NCBI GenBank assembly: GCA_013396635.1
Contig: WBMW01005074.1
Coordinates: 871,749 to 935,748 of the forward strand
DNA from: Penelope pileata
Lineage: Eukaryota; Chordata; Aves; Galliformes; Cracidae
Direction of reading: 5' to 3'
DNA length: 64,000 nt
A program made the position numbers and the translations under genes. Below the pieces are notes generated by a model, which had not been told where the DNA came from, searched no databases, and saw only the letters and a program-made list of their open reading frames with translations. Of this stretch, positions 34,894 through 49,377 are shown piece by piece. The stretch's first letter is position 1. Each line of letters begins with the position of its first letter.

Positions 34894-37800
34894 ACACAGC
34901 TTTCAATATAAAAAAAATACACAAATGCATGTGTGCTTTTCAGACACCTAGAGAAACAGGATAGAGTGAGACAGTCGTATTGTGGAACAAAGCCTAACAT
35001 TATTGCTTTTGTATGACTTCTGTTGGATGCCAATATGTGCCACCAATCACAACCACCACACAATTTTTACAGAGAGCATAAAAGTCCCAAGTCCTCCAAA
35101 CTAGCAGAAAAGAGGTGTCCATTGTATTTGGAAAAGGCTCAGCTCTAGGTGTTAGAATAAAGAAAAAGACAAACTTAAGGTTTCTGTGATGATAGAATGA
35201 ACACAGTGAAACATAACTACATTTTTAGTGAAATCTTAAAGATCTCAAAGTTCACTTTGAGATTAGTTCACTTGCTGTACAAACTAAGTCTAAATGGGAA
35301 AACAAAACCAAACAAACTAAAACAAACAAAAACCCACCGCCTTTCTTAAACAATCTCTGTAGGTTTATAATAAGTATTAAAAGTATGAATACACAACAAT
35401 TTCCACATGACTGCACATGCAAACGAAAACCTAGTAATGAAATTTAGCAAATATTAAGGCAGCAGGGAATAAAACAATGTAAATAATTAAGATAGAGACG
35501 AGAAACTGATGTAGGTGGAACAGAAAAGAAACATTTAAATACATTCAATTTGCTTACAAATTACAGTATTTAATCTGATTTTCTTAGATTTGGTTCATTT
35601 CAAATTATTTTAAAAAACTCCCGAAACTACTTTGTTTGAACTACTTAAAACACAACATTTTAACATTTCCAAAAGTAATTCTGGAAAAAAGTGGGTTGGA
35701 TTATACTACTCATTAAACTGAACAAGAATAATGCAATAAGTCCCTCAGAAACCTAATTTTTCAATGTGTTTTCAAGGAAAAAAAAATCTCATGCAAAATT
35801 ATGTTATACCACGTATCTTTCTACTTTTTCTGAAACAAAGATGATCAAAGTCTCTCACACCCAAGAAAGTTACAAGAAATGTTCTTTGACACAATGCTCT
35901 TTAGAAGAAAAATGTACTTGTCAGAGCAACTATTTTCAGTTTGGGATCAATCACATTCAATCTGTTTTAATACAGACAGCTGCCACCATTCACGAAAGTC
36001 AGTATTTTCTAAAATATGCCATATTGCTGCATTCGTGTATATCTTTATGCATATATACACACAGACACTTGCTTGTTGCAAGGCTTGTAATTTTTCAGAT
36101 ATCACCACATGGAGCCATGACATTGAAAAGAAACGTTTATGAATATGGCCAAATAAACAGAAGTGGTAGGGGACTTTGTACACAGAGATTCTAACAGAGG
36201 AGTGAGAAATGGAGACTGCAAATCAACTGATTGATCAGTTAGGAAGACTCCTAATCAGTAGCATGCACTGGAATTCAACCTTAGTCTCCTGACAAATTTT
36301 GGATAAATGCAATCCATAAGCAAGGAATTCAGAGAGAACAAATCTTAGTGTGTATGAAACTCACTAAAGGAATCATTATATAAGTTTTCAGCATAATGGC
36401 CCCTGTGAACATGCCCATGAAAACAGGCATGACAATAGTAAATACTTATCCTGAAGGCTAACTAACATATCTCATGACCACCATATTCCATGGATTGCAT
36501 CGTAATTCTATATACACATACATATATTTTGATGCCCCAGAAAAGGCTTCCAAGTACACAATGTAAAGCCTCATCATTTCTTGATAAAACTGTAGGTATC
36601 ATGGATGCTCAGGCATTTCAGCTATTCAGGTATTCAAATTTCATTATTTGTGATTAACACATGAAAGTTCAGTGTGGCAATCTTGTCACAGAATAAGGGA
36701 AATTTTACAGAACAGATGGTATTTGCAACATTATGCTAGTTCCTTATTTAAACATTGTTTGGCATCTATATCCTATTGAAACTGGCATACTATCTAGTGA
36801 GGGAGGCATGCTGCCATCTCAACATATGGGTACAAACGTTGGTTGGTAAGAGAGGGTAAACAAATCCTATGGGCTTACTGAGGGCAGGATTCCTAAAAGA
36901 AATGTTACAATTACTCTTCTTTGATCATTCATATTATCGTGACAGCAATGACTTTTTCCCCCCAGAAACAGAATAAACAGCCTTTAGTAATGATAACGAA
37001 ATGTGGAGGTTTGGATTTTTGTTAAAATGAAGCTTGAACTTAATTACCTGAAAAGCATAGGTACACACAAAAAAAGATGAAAGCTGTTACTGAGCTCCCA
37101 AAGTCATTTTCCTCTCTTTCTCTTAAAAACTAAAATTAGTCCTATTCTGATTTCAGTTCTACTGTAAATTAAAAGTAATGGCAAAATAAAGGCAGTTCAG
37201 TATTGTCTATCAAAATCATTGTGTGATTTCATCAATCTAAGAATATTAGCTGAAACAAACTATTTTTGTTTATTCACGAAGTGTGGGTCACACCTTGCAA
37301 TAGATCCTCTTGCAGATGCTGCTGTCCAGTATGGACTAGAATAAAAACTGAAGTACAAAACAGTCAGGAACATTTGCAGCATAAGAAGACAGTTACTAAT
37401 TCTAGCATGGTAAATTCACAGGCTCAAGGATCAAATGAACATGAAGTACTCTTCACAAAATTCATTCTTTAATGCCCATTAATTTTTGCATGTAAGAAGA
37501 CACAGCTTTGAAGCCACAAATCTTCAGCAAAATTATGCTATCATGAATATTAAACTTTCTAAGGATTAAGACATTTGAGGTCATTTAAGGTTTAATTATG
37601 CATGGAGCAATTCTTAAGGAAGTTTACAAAGCCAGTGGCCTGGATGTTAGCTTAGAAATACTTCATAGTATAAAGGCAAATAGTGAATGCCATTTAGTAA
37701 TGTTAGAATTCTCTAAAATAAATTTATTGGAATATTGCTAACATAATATAAGTAAGAAACATAGGAGAAACAGCTAATGAAATACTAAGAAAGTATTCAT

Positions 37801-40800
37801 AAAACTGACGTAAGCTATCTTCTCCTGTATCAGTATTAAAGTTAGATGCAGGGTTCCTATCATTTCAAGCTACAAAAACCCTCTTCACTCCTTTTAATAT
37901 AATTTATTACATCATATCTAATCCTTTCAGAACAATCTCCTTATTCAACAATTCAGAACTCTGATGTACTGTCAGGTGGATGGAGCTGATGAAGTAATAT
38001 GTTTTTTCTACCTCTAATTTCTCATACGTCTATTAGCAGTTCTATTTCATGTTATAACTGCAGGGTAGCATTCAGGCGGGCTTTCTGTATAGCAATGCAT
38101 CATCTCAATGCAGAAGGAAAGATGAAAAAAAAAAAAAGACAAAAGTTCAACCCATCTTGTCATTCATCCATGTAGCAAGAGTTAGCTGTGAAATACAATT
38201 CCAATCATGTATTTGTAACTTTAAAAAAAATCTAATCACACAATACTCTGAACAAAAGCAAGACATACACTGAAGTTAATGGGTAATACTGTACACAATG
38301 CAGACATTTCTAGAAGGTTAGATTTCTGGATGTATTTTTTAAGAAGTCAGTTATCTGCAGTTTAGCCTCATGTCACAGCCATTCCAGTTACTAGAGAAAG
38401 CTTTAAATAAAGATTTTATGTACTACCTACCCATCTAACCTCCTAGGTCACTCAGTCAACTGCATGTCAGATGTCAACTGTTCCACTGGTCAATTACAGG
38501 CACTTGAATATCATGTCTGCCACTTGCGGAAGATGTCAGAATTCTCAGAGACTTTAGTATGTCACAAAGTTCACAGTTTCAGTATATATCTAATGCATTT
38601 TTTCCCATGTAAATTATCAAACTCAAAGATTCTCTCTCTACAAAGACTTCTTGATAGGTGACACATGAGCTTGGCAGCTCTGGGAATAAATGTTACATTA
38701 CGTTAAATTAATGAGTATACTTTTTCTCTTTTTTGAAGAAAGGTGATCCAAATAATAAGATGAAACTGTAAAACCTTTACAGATAAAGACCAAGAAGGAT
38801 CTTTATGTTGTTGAAAATGTATATTTAGTTCTAATTTTTGTAATCTACACCACCTTGTATGTACTAAAGGAATTTAACACTCAACCCCACTTGCCTTTTC
38901 CATGACTGCTCCATTTCTGCTCTCTATTTCACATCTAAGATCACTGAACACATTAGGCAAAATTGCTGCCTGGGTTTTCCTTCCTCTCATACTTTCCAAA
39001 TCACAGTCTTCCCTCTTCACTACACTGACGTGATTCTCACTGTTTTCCAGCAACCTTCCTGCCAAACCTTAAGCCCAACAGTCTCTTCTCAACATCTAAC
39101 CTGCAAGTCATACACAACACCAAAGCCCACAATCTCTTACACATTTCTCTGTCAGCTTTTGTGATTTAGCTCTCTACCACTCCTTTTCTTACTTAACTAA
39201 TTATTTTGTCATCTAGAGTACTCTCCTTAGTGTCCTTCTAACTTTTGGAGGAATTTGCCAATGCTCCATCACAGCTCCTCGGTTCACTCCTACATGCTTA
39301 GAATCCTGGCAGCAACATTCAGCAATGTGCTGAATTCTTGCTGTGATTGCAATCCCACATGGCCAAACAAAGCCATAGGTCTTCCTCTCCAAGCACATGT
39401 GATCTTCCTTTCTCAGTCATGATAGACAGCACTGACACCCTCTCAGCCACTGATTATATAGATTCTATAAACACACAAGTTTTTCTGCAATGTATTCATT
39501 CTGAAGAAATGCAAAGATTGAGAGGGAAGTACTACTGGAGAAGTAGCATTCAGAAAAGGACAGGATAGTGATGTGAACTCCTACACTCTGGCATGCCTGA
39601 GGATATTGCAAGATGAACACAGAGAACACAGAGAAAATTAGAGATGAATTTTTTCCATCAATTGCTCATAGTCCTTGCAGACAAAAGTGAAAGAGAAAAG
39701 GGAAATTTCCCATTGTGAGCTTGTTTGTACTTCACACATTTAAGACATTTTTCTAGATCATCCACCAACATGAAAATGCAGACGTTACAGCACTGCCAAG
39801 CTCAGCAAGACCTCTGGTTAACTCCGGTAAAATCAGTCACGTGTCTAAGCTGCCCAAAGAGGGGTTCCATTTAACACATTCGTATTTTCAAGGTTTCTAA
39901 AGATTAGAAGAGGTTTTAGATCATTCCTCCTCCCTTCCCTATGCAATGTTCTCACAGCATTATAGTCACCACAGTCAAGTGAATGGGCTCTCAAGACAAC
40001 AAATTTAATATCATTTTCCTTCTTTAATATTACCACATTCACCTCCCAAAAAAACCCTTACACTCAGACACACAGAGAGTGAGAAAGAAAAGAAAAAAGG
40101 ACTTCAACATGGACCTTTTACTTTGTCAGCTGTTTACTGTATCATATCAACTTCACAGAAAATTAAATGAAGAAAACATTACAACAGCCCAGGGACACTT
40201 CTCCTTAAATTTTGTGATTACATTTTAAGCACTCTTTGTCACAGATATCATAAACTGATTAAATCATTTCATGGCTGACCCCTACTGACTATGCTAAGCG
40301 AAAAGAGAGGGCTATTAATAACTACCCATTTCTGACAGCTGCCCAGGGGCAATGGAGCCTTTTGCAGCAATAAAATGACTCCCCAGCTCACTTACTGAAT
40401 GCTAAATATTGATTCATATTATGAGTGTTGTCAAACACAGACTGCAGTTCTGAAGATCCGTACTGGCAGGTCATCAGGAATAGCATTAGCAAATGTCAGG
40501 TCAGGAATCAAAGGGCTGCTGGACTCTTTAGGGATGAGATTTATCGATTCTATAAAACGTGAAACAGATCAAGTACTTGTGATGATGGAAACGGTCATGG
40601 CAGAATGAGGCTGAGCCAAGCACGATGCATATCTCTGAAGAGAAACATCACACAAAAATGTCGACCATTGAAAACAAATTTTAAAGGTTGGGATGTCCAT
40701 GACAAGGACAACTGAAGTTGCCGGCCCACCAAAGACCTTTTTAGGGCTAAAAGTCAGACTGAACATGCACTTAGTCAAAACCATATATCTAGCTTGCACA

Positions 40801-43800
40801 AACAGGAGATCATAACATAGGTCTTAAGTATCCACTTAAATTAATATTGGTATTGTTCAGACCATATAAGAAGCTAATGAGCACTATAAGCAAAAGATTA
40901 AAAAAAACAGTTTTTTTTTAATTATTATTTTTAAGGCATCTATGGCAATTTAGATGCTCAGAAACAGGTAAGGTGATATTCTGTGTCTTTAACTGCTAGA
41001 AACATGTCTTGAATGCCATTTATGCCACGGTTATTTTTTATTATTATTTTTTCACTTTGTCACCAGCAAAATTTAATGTAAATGTATTTCAGAACTTTAT
41101 TCTCACAAGACTGTGATTTCATGCAGCCTAACATTTAAAAATTTTCCTTCAGATAAGAATAAATCTGGTATCAAGGCATGGAAAGACTGCTATGGAATGT
41201 CACAAGTGAATTCAGGAGACAAAAGGAAAGAAGCTTCAGGTTAAATTAAATACTGACATTTCTTCCCTCTCTTTTCACAACACTTTCTCTTATGTGAAAC
41301 ATTTGAATTGGGTAACTGTTATATTAGTTTAAAATTTGATAAAATTACTTTTTAGATAAAATCTAACTGAAAGGGAAAAACAGTGACAGTCAGGAATCTT
41401 ACTAAGTAAACAGCTTTATTTAGGGAATCCCCATTACTGAACATTAACAGCACTTCAGCATTTTACTTCTAAAATGAAAAACTATGATTTGAATACAGGA
41501 AATACTACTTCAAATTCTAAGCAAGTAACATCAAATTTTGTAATTTGTTAATGTCACTTCTTAGGTCAAACAGAATATTTTTAAATGAATGTATAAATAT
41601 TAAAATAATATTCAAATTATTTTTCAATATTTGAAACTACTTCACCTCAGCTGAACATATTGTTTCTATATGTTATAATTTGTTGTTGTTGCTGTAAAAT
41701 TAGAATAGAAAATGTATCAACATCCAGGACACTATTAAAAACATATCAAAAAGGAAAAATCTCTATTCAACATTTACTTTGGATATTTGAAAGATAATTA
41801 GGATGTCTGTAGGTAGAAAAGTGTTCCCAGATACCTATGGAAGATAATGGTCCTAGATACTTTATTCCCATCACCATATGTTCTCTTCCAGAAATTCAGA
41901 AATCAAATCAGAAATCTGATTATACCAGATGCTTACATAGGACACAAGAATTCAACGAAAGATCATCACTACAAACAAAAGACTTGAAAATGAATGGTCT
42001 CAACAAACCACAATTTTATACAAAAAACACTGATTATTTAAAATTATGAAGAAACTACTTGAGAATCCCAGATACAGTTCTTAATGGCTAAACAGTTCCA
42101 AGAGAAGGCACAGGACTACACAAATCATGTAAGATGTACAAGATTCCTCTTTTGGAATTGCTTGAAATCTAAGAATAATGACAATGTACATCGTTAGAAA
42201 TAGATTAAAGGGTATCAACAAAACAAATTAATCAATAATAGGATGACTCTAAAGATAATCTCTTCTGTTTGAGAGATACATATCACTCAATGTCAATGCC
42301 CTCTCAACAAGAAAGGTCTTGAGGAAGTCGGTTTAGTCTGATGATGGTAACCATTTTGCAAAATAGTTAAAAAGAAAATAATTCAAGAAAAGCAGCCCAA
42401 GACCATACTACTACTGCCACACAAAGAGGCAGTGCTGTTCCTCTCTTCTCTCTAACACACATTTCTAACCATACAGACACATGGTCAGCTACAGGAGGCT
42501 AACAGCTGTTTGTGCTGTTGGGTTAATTCATTCTTCTGTGCATTTTGTTCCCTGAACTGACTCTCTGTGAGTTTACATCAATATTAGAACAAGAGAGGGA
42601 GAGGGAGAAGAGACAGCTGGAAGTTTGAGGAGCAGGAAACACCATTTCAGGAGAAACTCATAGAGCAGCTTAGCTGTACTATGAAGTATCTCTCCCAGGG
42701 TGCAATTCTATAAAATAGGATAAGACAAATCAATAGATCTTTTCCTCTCCCAACACAACCTTCATCTTTTCTCCTCTCCTGCACCCAGCTGCATGACTGC
42801 CATTACTATGCTGGCTCTGGAGCTCATCCTGTTCATCCACCATAAACCGACTTGACTCACTAACAGAGAGCAAATCCATACAAAAAAGAATAACTTTTCT
42901 GCTTGGGAATGTAACTGGCTTGCAGAAGGTTACAGCCAGTACAGAGAAGTGCACAGAAGGACTACTGGAAAGAACCAGGGGGAGGAAAAGCAGGAGGTGG
43001 CAAGTTTTAGATCAGATCAGCTCTCATGGAGCAAGAGCCTTAGTACTATGTATGTAGAACAAGGCAGAAAATCTGAAGAAATTGAGATATTTGGGGGATT
43101 ACTTAGCAACCACCTCCTCATAGCTGTAAAGACTATCACTTCCCAAATTAGCCAGTCGGTGTTGTACTGACACAGCCTGAGTAAGCATAAGCAGCTATGC
43201 AATAAATCACAGAGGCAGAAAAACCTTTTTCTGCTGTGCACTGAACTAGACTAACTATTAGTACAGTTGAGGCAAAAGTCCCTGGTCTACATTGCAGCAC
43301 ACTAACCACTTAGATGCCAGAGACGTGTCTGTGCTCCTCTCTTCAAAGTCAGAAGCCTTATCCGAAAGTACATTTTCAAGTTGCTCCCAGGAACCTTTAG
43401 GAAATCTTACATATACTCCGTTGAGTAAGCAAGATTTTGGCAAGCACTACCTTGAAGACATTATCATTTGACAAACAGAAATCTGAAATTTAAATAAACT
43501 GTAGCCACTTAATTAATCCATCCCTTTCATTATATAAAAGAGCATTAAAATAATAATATTGGTCTTGAAGAAAATCTTACAAATTGAAATGGAAGATCCT
43601 ACTACAAACTTGTTCACCTGCTGATTCACACTTAAAACATGACCCTTATCCTGATAGAACTTGAACTTTCAGATGAAAATACTAGTGAAACTGGCAAATA
43701 GAAACAAAAGTATGCACACATTGACTTTATCACAGACTTGATTCAACAGGGAGAAACTTGTACTGTTCCAATTTAGCAAAATATTACGCCATTTACCTCA

Positions 43801-46800
43801 TTATACTTAGATTATTTTTAATTTAAGATTAAAAATCATTGAGCTTAATAACAAGGCTAATAAAGATGTAACTGGTAAGGTATATGTATCTTCAAAGGTT
43901 TGCTAAAACAGATGTCTGCTAAAAAACACATTTATTTGGATAATTTTAATATACTTGCAATATTAAGGATTTCACTCAAATTGATGTTTCCCATTAAACA
44001 ATTTCTTCACAAATGCTTTTTGATTTTCATTTTTTTGGAAGAAGGACCCTCATAATTATATGAGTTTTATGCTTTCAATTTTCCCCATAGGGGTTTTTGT
44101 GTTTGTTTTTTCTTTTTTTTTTTTTTGGGGGGGGGGGGGGGGGAGGAAGGTGGGAGGATGTTACTTTTATATGGCGTGAATATGAGGGGAGATGTGCAAC
44201 CTACTCTTGCATTTTCTTTGACTGATTCACGTATTTTCCAGTTTCTTGGACATTTTCAAATTGCATACAACATCCCAGAAAAGAGTGATATTCAAACCAT
44301 TTTTTCCTTCTCAGTGGCTCAAAAATGTGAAAAGTTAAAACACAGGTTGAACTTTGACACGAAGATACAGCTGTCAAGCTGTAATTCAAAAGGAACACCT
44401 ACACGAACATTTGTTTCTAAATGAAGTATGATCAAATTTCAAAAAGGAAGGAATTTTGTTCAATGGACTCTTATCTGTGAAATAATTAAAATAAGAAGAA
44501 ATTCTGCAATACAGTGAAAGCCCTTTAACTGCTTCATGGACTCAGTCGTCTTTTGTTCATTCTGTCTAGATAGTAAGTAAAATCCGATTAAGTTTGCCCA
44601 TTGGCTCTTTTTATTATTTTTTTTTTTACTTTAGAAGCTGAAAAATAAGGTCATACGCATTATTGATATGTTTACACTATAAAGTAAAATATACTCTTTC
44701 TTTTCTCATTTCTAAGAACTACCTTTTAAGAAAATATAAAAAGGTATTTTCACATTTTCAGAATGCTGATTTCTGTTAGTCAGGGAGCAGTACAAGCAAG
44801 TACACTGGTAACACGGTGCTGTTGTACGTTAGTGCAGTAGCTAATCACTCTTGTCAGGTGACTGATTTTTAGATAATTGAAAATTGGGCAATAATGAATA
44901 TTTCCCCTATACTCAAAACAATAAACATTTCTATTTCAAAACACCCTCCACATTCATATGTTTTCTTGTCTCATTCAAATAGAAAACTAAGAAGTAGAGA
45001 GGCTATAACCGTGCTAGCATTGTCAGACAATGTCCAAAACTACAGGAGGCTAAACCCTCCCTTTTAATAATTCTTTCCAAATGCAAAAATCCATTAATAA
45101 GCAACACATGTCAACAAGTTAATTAAGTTAATTTGATAGCCAACATAAAGTTATGCAGTGTTAAATTTTATTTTTTGTGGTATCACATCCACTACTGATA
45201 CACTACACAACAGATAATATATTCTGAATTTTTCTTTGTTTATTAACAAGCCCTTGTAATTAACTTCCTTTTAAATCATAAGTATGATACTATTTTAATT
45301 TCCCTCACAGTCTCTACCCTATCATTTGGAATCACATTAAGCTGACTCTTAGCAGGCCACCTGGTGTAATTCTATGACATTGAAGTGAGCTGCTCTGGTA
45401 TGCAGGAAGCACTGACAGTCTTCTGTGCTGAAATCCATTTCTCCAACTGATGACAGAACTGGGGGAAATTAATTTTTGCTATTCATAAATACCTGACAGG
45501 TTTAATGTAAATGTTTTGAAAAAAAAAAAAGACCTCAGCATATGCTGCACATACATTACACATGCAGCAGTGCACTGGAATATTGTATTTCCAACCCATT
45601 CCGTTTCCAGACCACTATTACTGAAACTGTTGAGATTTCTCAAATTACTTCCATATTGACATTTTCTTCATATATGTATAAACAACAGCAGAGGCCTCCG
45701 TGAAACCCTTCAGTCACTAATAAGCAGTTAGACACAGGACAATTTGCTTCATAGAAATGTTACAAAGAGATATGTATGGTACCTTGCCTGATAAATTAAT
45801 AAGGAATGTTGTTTATCCTTATGTGATCAGAGACCAGAGGGAATTCTATAGCAAATCTACATGACCAAGAACATTTTCTCATGGAATAGAAAACATCTCA
45901 TATTCATAAAGGCCCATCAGCAACCTAAACATTATCACCAATCTCCATCTCCACACCTCCACATTGTCTCTACAAAAAGAACAAAAATGTCTCTGCTCTC
46001 AACAGCGAAAGCACATGTGCAAAGGAGAACATCTTTGCTGTGAGTATGAATCTATGTCAATGCCTGCTTTGAATTTGGACACATATGCTAGCTGGAACCA
46101 AATGAAACAGCAGCAGTGTCCCAAAATCAATATGTAGCTATGGCGAAAAAATTATAGTCAACAAAAGTATCAAATATACTGTTTGGACAGCAAATAGAAT
46201 TTATGACTAGAGACTTAAAAATCTAATGCAACCTTGAAGCTAAGATGAAGACTCCAAACATATTGAGGTTAAACCAAACAAAACCAAACAAAAAAAATCC
46301 TCTCTGTGTATTTTGTCTGAATTCTAAACAATTGTTGGATATATTCAAAATTCTAAAACAGCAAATAGCAGTACAACTAAAGATAACTTGGGAGATCAGA
46401 ATGCATAGAAAATAAAGCACATTTCGACCTAATAGAAAGAAAGATCCTGTAAGCAAGACCAAGTATTACTTTACAGAATAATTTCTCAACACAACATCCA
46501 TCACATAAAATATTTAAAAATAATGATAGTTCTGCACAGTCTATGATATTACATTGCACAATAATCATCCTACAGCATGAGACAGTAAAACAAGAACATA
46601 AAAATGTTAAATTCCTATTACTTTATTGTTGTGCATGCATTGCAGTTTCTGCAAGGAAACTTATGAAATACTTCTGGATTTGAATTAGATTCTGGATTAT
46701 TTCACAAGTGTCTCTGGAAATGAAGATACCGTTCTCCTGTTTGAGATCATATGAAAATGCTATTACACCAGTAAAACAGTCTATATTTATGTTAAGTGAA

Positions 46801-48355
46801 TACAATTGAAGTACAACTGAAGAGACTGAAGTACAATTTCAGATGAAGAGTTTTTGGAGAACATAATTTAGCCTCCCTTCAGCACAATTTATAACCATGT
46901 TTTCAGTAAGAGATAAAATAATGTCATTTCACTCAGTCCACAGGAGTTTTGTGATACTTGCAATTGGCTGTCAGTCAAAGAGAGTCTAAAGATTGGTCAG
47001 TTTCTGGTGATAATAATCAGTGTAAGTGGCTTAATAAAGGTTTGTGTCACATAGAGCATACTTTGAATCACCCAAAGCCAAATGCTTTGTGACACATTTT
47101 GGACAAATTTTGAATTACTTAAACGTATTTTTACATGTACAACCTTTTGATTTTGATAATCTCGCACTATTGTTACAAGAGACCTTTTTACCCAACAAAC
47201 TTCTATTCTTAGCCATGTAGCATAGTGTGTAGTGAACTGGGATACAGTAGAAGGAAAAAAAACAAATCCAAAATCTACACGTAAGAAAGGATGTCCACAC
47301 CTGTGTCTGTAGACTAATATCAAAAGCCTAACCTAATTACACATTTGGGATTTCAAAGAAACAGAGCAGAGAACAATAATACATGTAAGTGACATAAGTT
47401 TACGCTTTTATGACCTATTCTTGTGCACAACACCCCTGGCTCACACTACTGACATCCAGGAACGAGCCCTAAGGGATTTGTTCTCTCTGAATAGGAATAC
47501 AAACTGACAGAAAAATAACTCAAAATTGCTATAAAATGACTGGTATCTACAAATGCACAAGCAAATGACATGCACTTTAATGTAACATATTTCTTTTCAT
47601 TTTGTAGCAACTTAAAACATACTTAAAAATTGTATAAAATGTATGGAAAAAAGTGTTATTCACGTTAAAAACTAAATCAAATGATAAAGTTTGAAATCCT
47701 TGATCTTTATTAATCAAATGCTGTTACTCATAAGCCATGTCATTTGGCTTGTTAGTTTTGTTTTTTGTTTGATTGATTGAATCATTCTTTTTTATTGAAG
47801 GGATGAAAATACAAAATTTCTGTGTCTTCTTGGCACAGAATTGCACTGGAAAGCTGTCACAGTGGAATTTGACTACTCCACATAAATCCTTCATATGGAA
47901 TGCATTTTTCTATATTGTAGTTGCTATGCAGAGAATTGGACTTCCTGAGTAGCTATACATAATCTGTGTTGTTAAAAAACATGGCACAGCACCAAAGCAC
48001 AGGAACTCTTTCACTCTCAAGTGCAGGGGGCAGAGTAGAAGAGGAGTACAGTCCTTCTCCAGGAAAACCTGTCCCTTATATTGCATGCAATCATATGAAA
48101 ACTAGCAAGATCTCACCCTTGGTTTCTACCATATCTTCCTTCTTCTCTGAATGATTAAAAAAATAACTGATACTTATTCTCAACATAAATAGATATACAT
48201 TCAAGCACAGCCAGCCACCCAGGTGACTGGTGAGCGGCAAGACCCAGCACTGTAAATGAGGAACATAGCGGGCTAACAGTACAGGACTGTGAGAATAAAG
48301 CCAGCTGTCTGAGACTTGACAAGTATGCACCAAATCTGCAGGTGACATAGAACCA
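34894..48355. other. Large unique AT-rich non-coding block
   Basis: About 13.5 kb without any repeat or gene I can support. The longest open frame (35766-36194, 142 codons) has no recognisable domain and no paralogue in the window. The area holds a perfect 9-bp stem at 35242-35250 / 35254-35262, a poly-T/poly-G junction at 44113-44143, and a block at 40230-40640 with complex sequence and few homopolymers that might be conserved. It could be intron or intergenic. Confidence 0.55.
44113..44143. repeat. Poly-T / poly-G homopolymer junction
   Basis: Fourteen T (44113-44126) switch abruptly to seventeen G (44127-44143), followed by the G-rich sequence AGGAAGGTGGGAGG. The G part has quadruplex-forming potential. 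Its exact length is prone to sequencing error. Confidence 0.92.
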
Positions 48356-49377
48356 ATCATAGAATCATAGAAAGGCTTAGGTTGGAAGGGACCTTAAAGA
48401 TCATCCAGTACCAACCCCCTGCTGTGGGCAGGGCTGCCACCCCCCACATCAGGCTGCACAGGGCCCCATCCAACCTGGCCTTAAACATCTCCAGGAATGG
48501 GGCATCCACAGCTTCTCTGGGCACCCTGTTCCAGTGCTTCATCACCCTCTGAGTAAAGAACTTGTGCCTAACATCTAACATCTCCCCTCCTTTAGTTTAA
48601 AGACATTCCCCCTTGCCCTGTCACTATTAGACCGTGTACAAAGTTAGTCTTTCTCCCCTGTTTATAAGCTCCTCACAAGTACTGGGAGGCCACAACGAGC
48701 CTGAGCCTTCTCTTCTTCAGGCTGAACAAGCCTAGCTCCCTCAGTCTTTCTTCATAGGTGCTCCAGCCCTCTGATCATCTTCACAGCCCTTCTCTGGACC
48801 TCCTCCATGCCTTTCTTGTGCTGGGGGCCCCAGACCTGGACACAGTACTCCAGAGAGAACCTCACAAGGGCAGAGTAGAAAGGGACAATCACCTCCCTCT
48901 CCCTGATGGCCATCCCTCTTTTGATGCAGCCCACAATATAGTTGGCCTTCCAGGCTGCAAGCACACACTGCTAGATCATGTCCAGCTTCTTGTCCACAAG
49001 GACCCCTAAGTCCTTCTCTGCAGGGTTGCTCTCAATGAGTTCTTCTCCCAGTCTGCATACACATGTGGGATTGCTTTGACCCAAGCACAATACCTTGCAT
49101 GTGCCCTTGTTAAATCTCATTTGATTCATGTCGGCCCATTTTTCAAGCCTGTCCAGGTTCCTCTGGATGGCATCACTTCCTTCTATTGTGTCAACTGCAC
49201 CACTCAGATTGGTGTCATCAGCAAACTTGCTAAGGGTACATTTGATCCCACTGTCTATGTGAGATAAAGGTTGTGAAGAGCACCAGTCCCAAGATGGACC
49301 CCTAGGGGACACCACTCATGACCAGTCTCCATGTGGACATAGATCTGTTGACCACATGCATCCCACTGACAAGCCAA
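48356..49377 (-). mobile_element. CR1 LINE, ~1 kb, minus strand
   Basis: This is the longest CR1 copy in the window. On the plus strand it begins TCATAGAATCATAGAAAGGC followed by TTAGGTTGGAAGGGACCTTA, the complement of the ATTCTATG-type tail and preceding block. It runs back through the whole 3' half of ORF2 to the reverse-transcriptase catalytic box and ends near 49377, in the RT region 5' of that box. Small insertions, deletions and stops break the frame at several points (for example near 48970 and 49315), so it is inactive. Intact CR1 is about 4.5 kb, so roughly three quarters is missing at the 5' end. Confidence 0.95.
48357..49345 (-). pseudogene. CR1 ORF2 reverse-transcriptase fragment with FADD box
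   Basis: Reading 5' to 3' on the minus strand, the translation contains SGIKCTLSKFADDTNLSGAV. This holds the reverse-transcriptase motif C (FADD, equivalent to YADD) with both catalytic aspartates. It is followed by RLEKWADMNQMRFN, AEKDLGVLVDKKLDM, then from 48964 an A-W-KAN-IVGCIKRGM block and LEYCVQVWGPQHKKGM. The last part is HKFFTQRVMKHWNRVPREAV, the terminal FF..R...WN.LP motif. The AP-type endonuclease and the start of the RT are absent. Stops and frameshifts separate at least four open blocks. Confidence 0.9.

Noticed and set aside
35242..35262. Small perfect stem-loop (ATCTCAAAG / CTTTGAGAT)
   Set aside because: A 9-bp stem with a 3-base loop is common by chance in 64 kb and has no associated feature.
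35766..36194. 142-codon plus-strand open frame
   Set aside because: It has no recognisable domain, irregular Cys/His content with no zinc-finger spacing, and overlapping frames on both strands. A frame of this length is expected by chance in 64 kb.
43280..43340. Possible MIR-like tail (GCACACTAACCACTTAGAT)
   Set aside because: Only about 20 bases resemble the 'gctctaaccact' word; too short to separate from chance.
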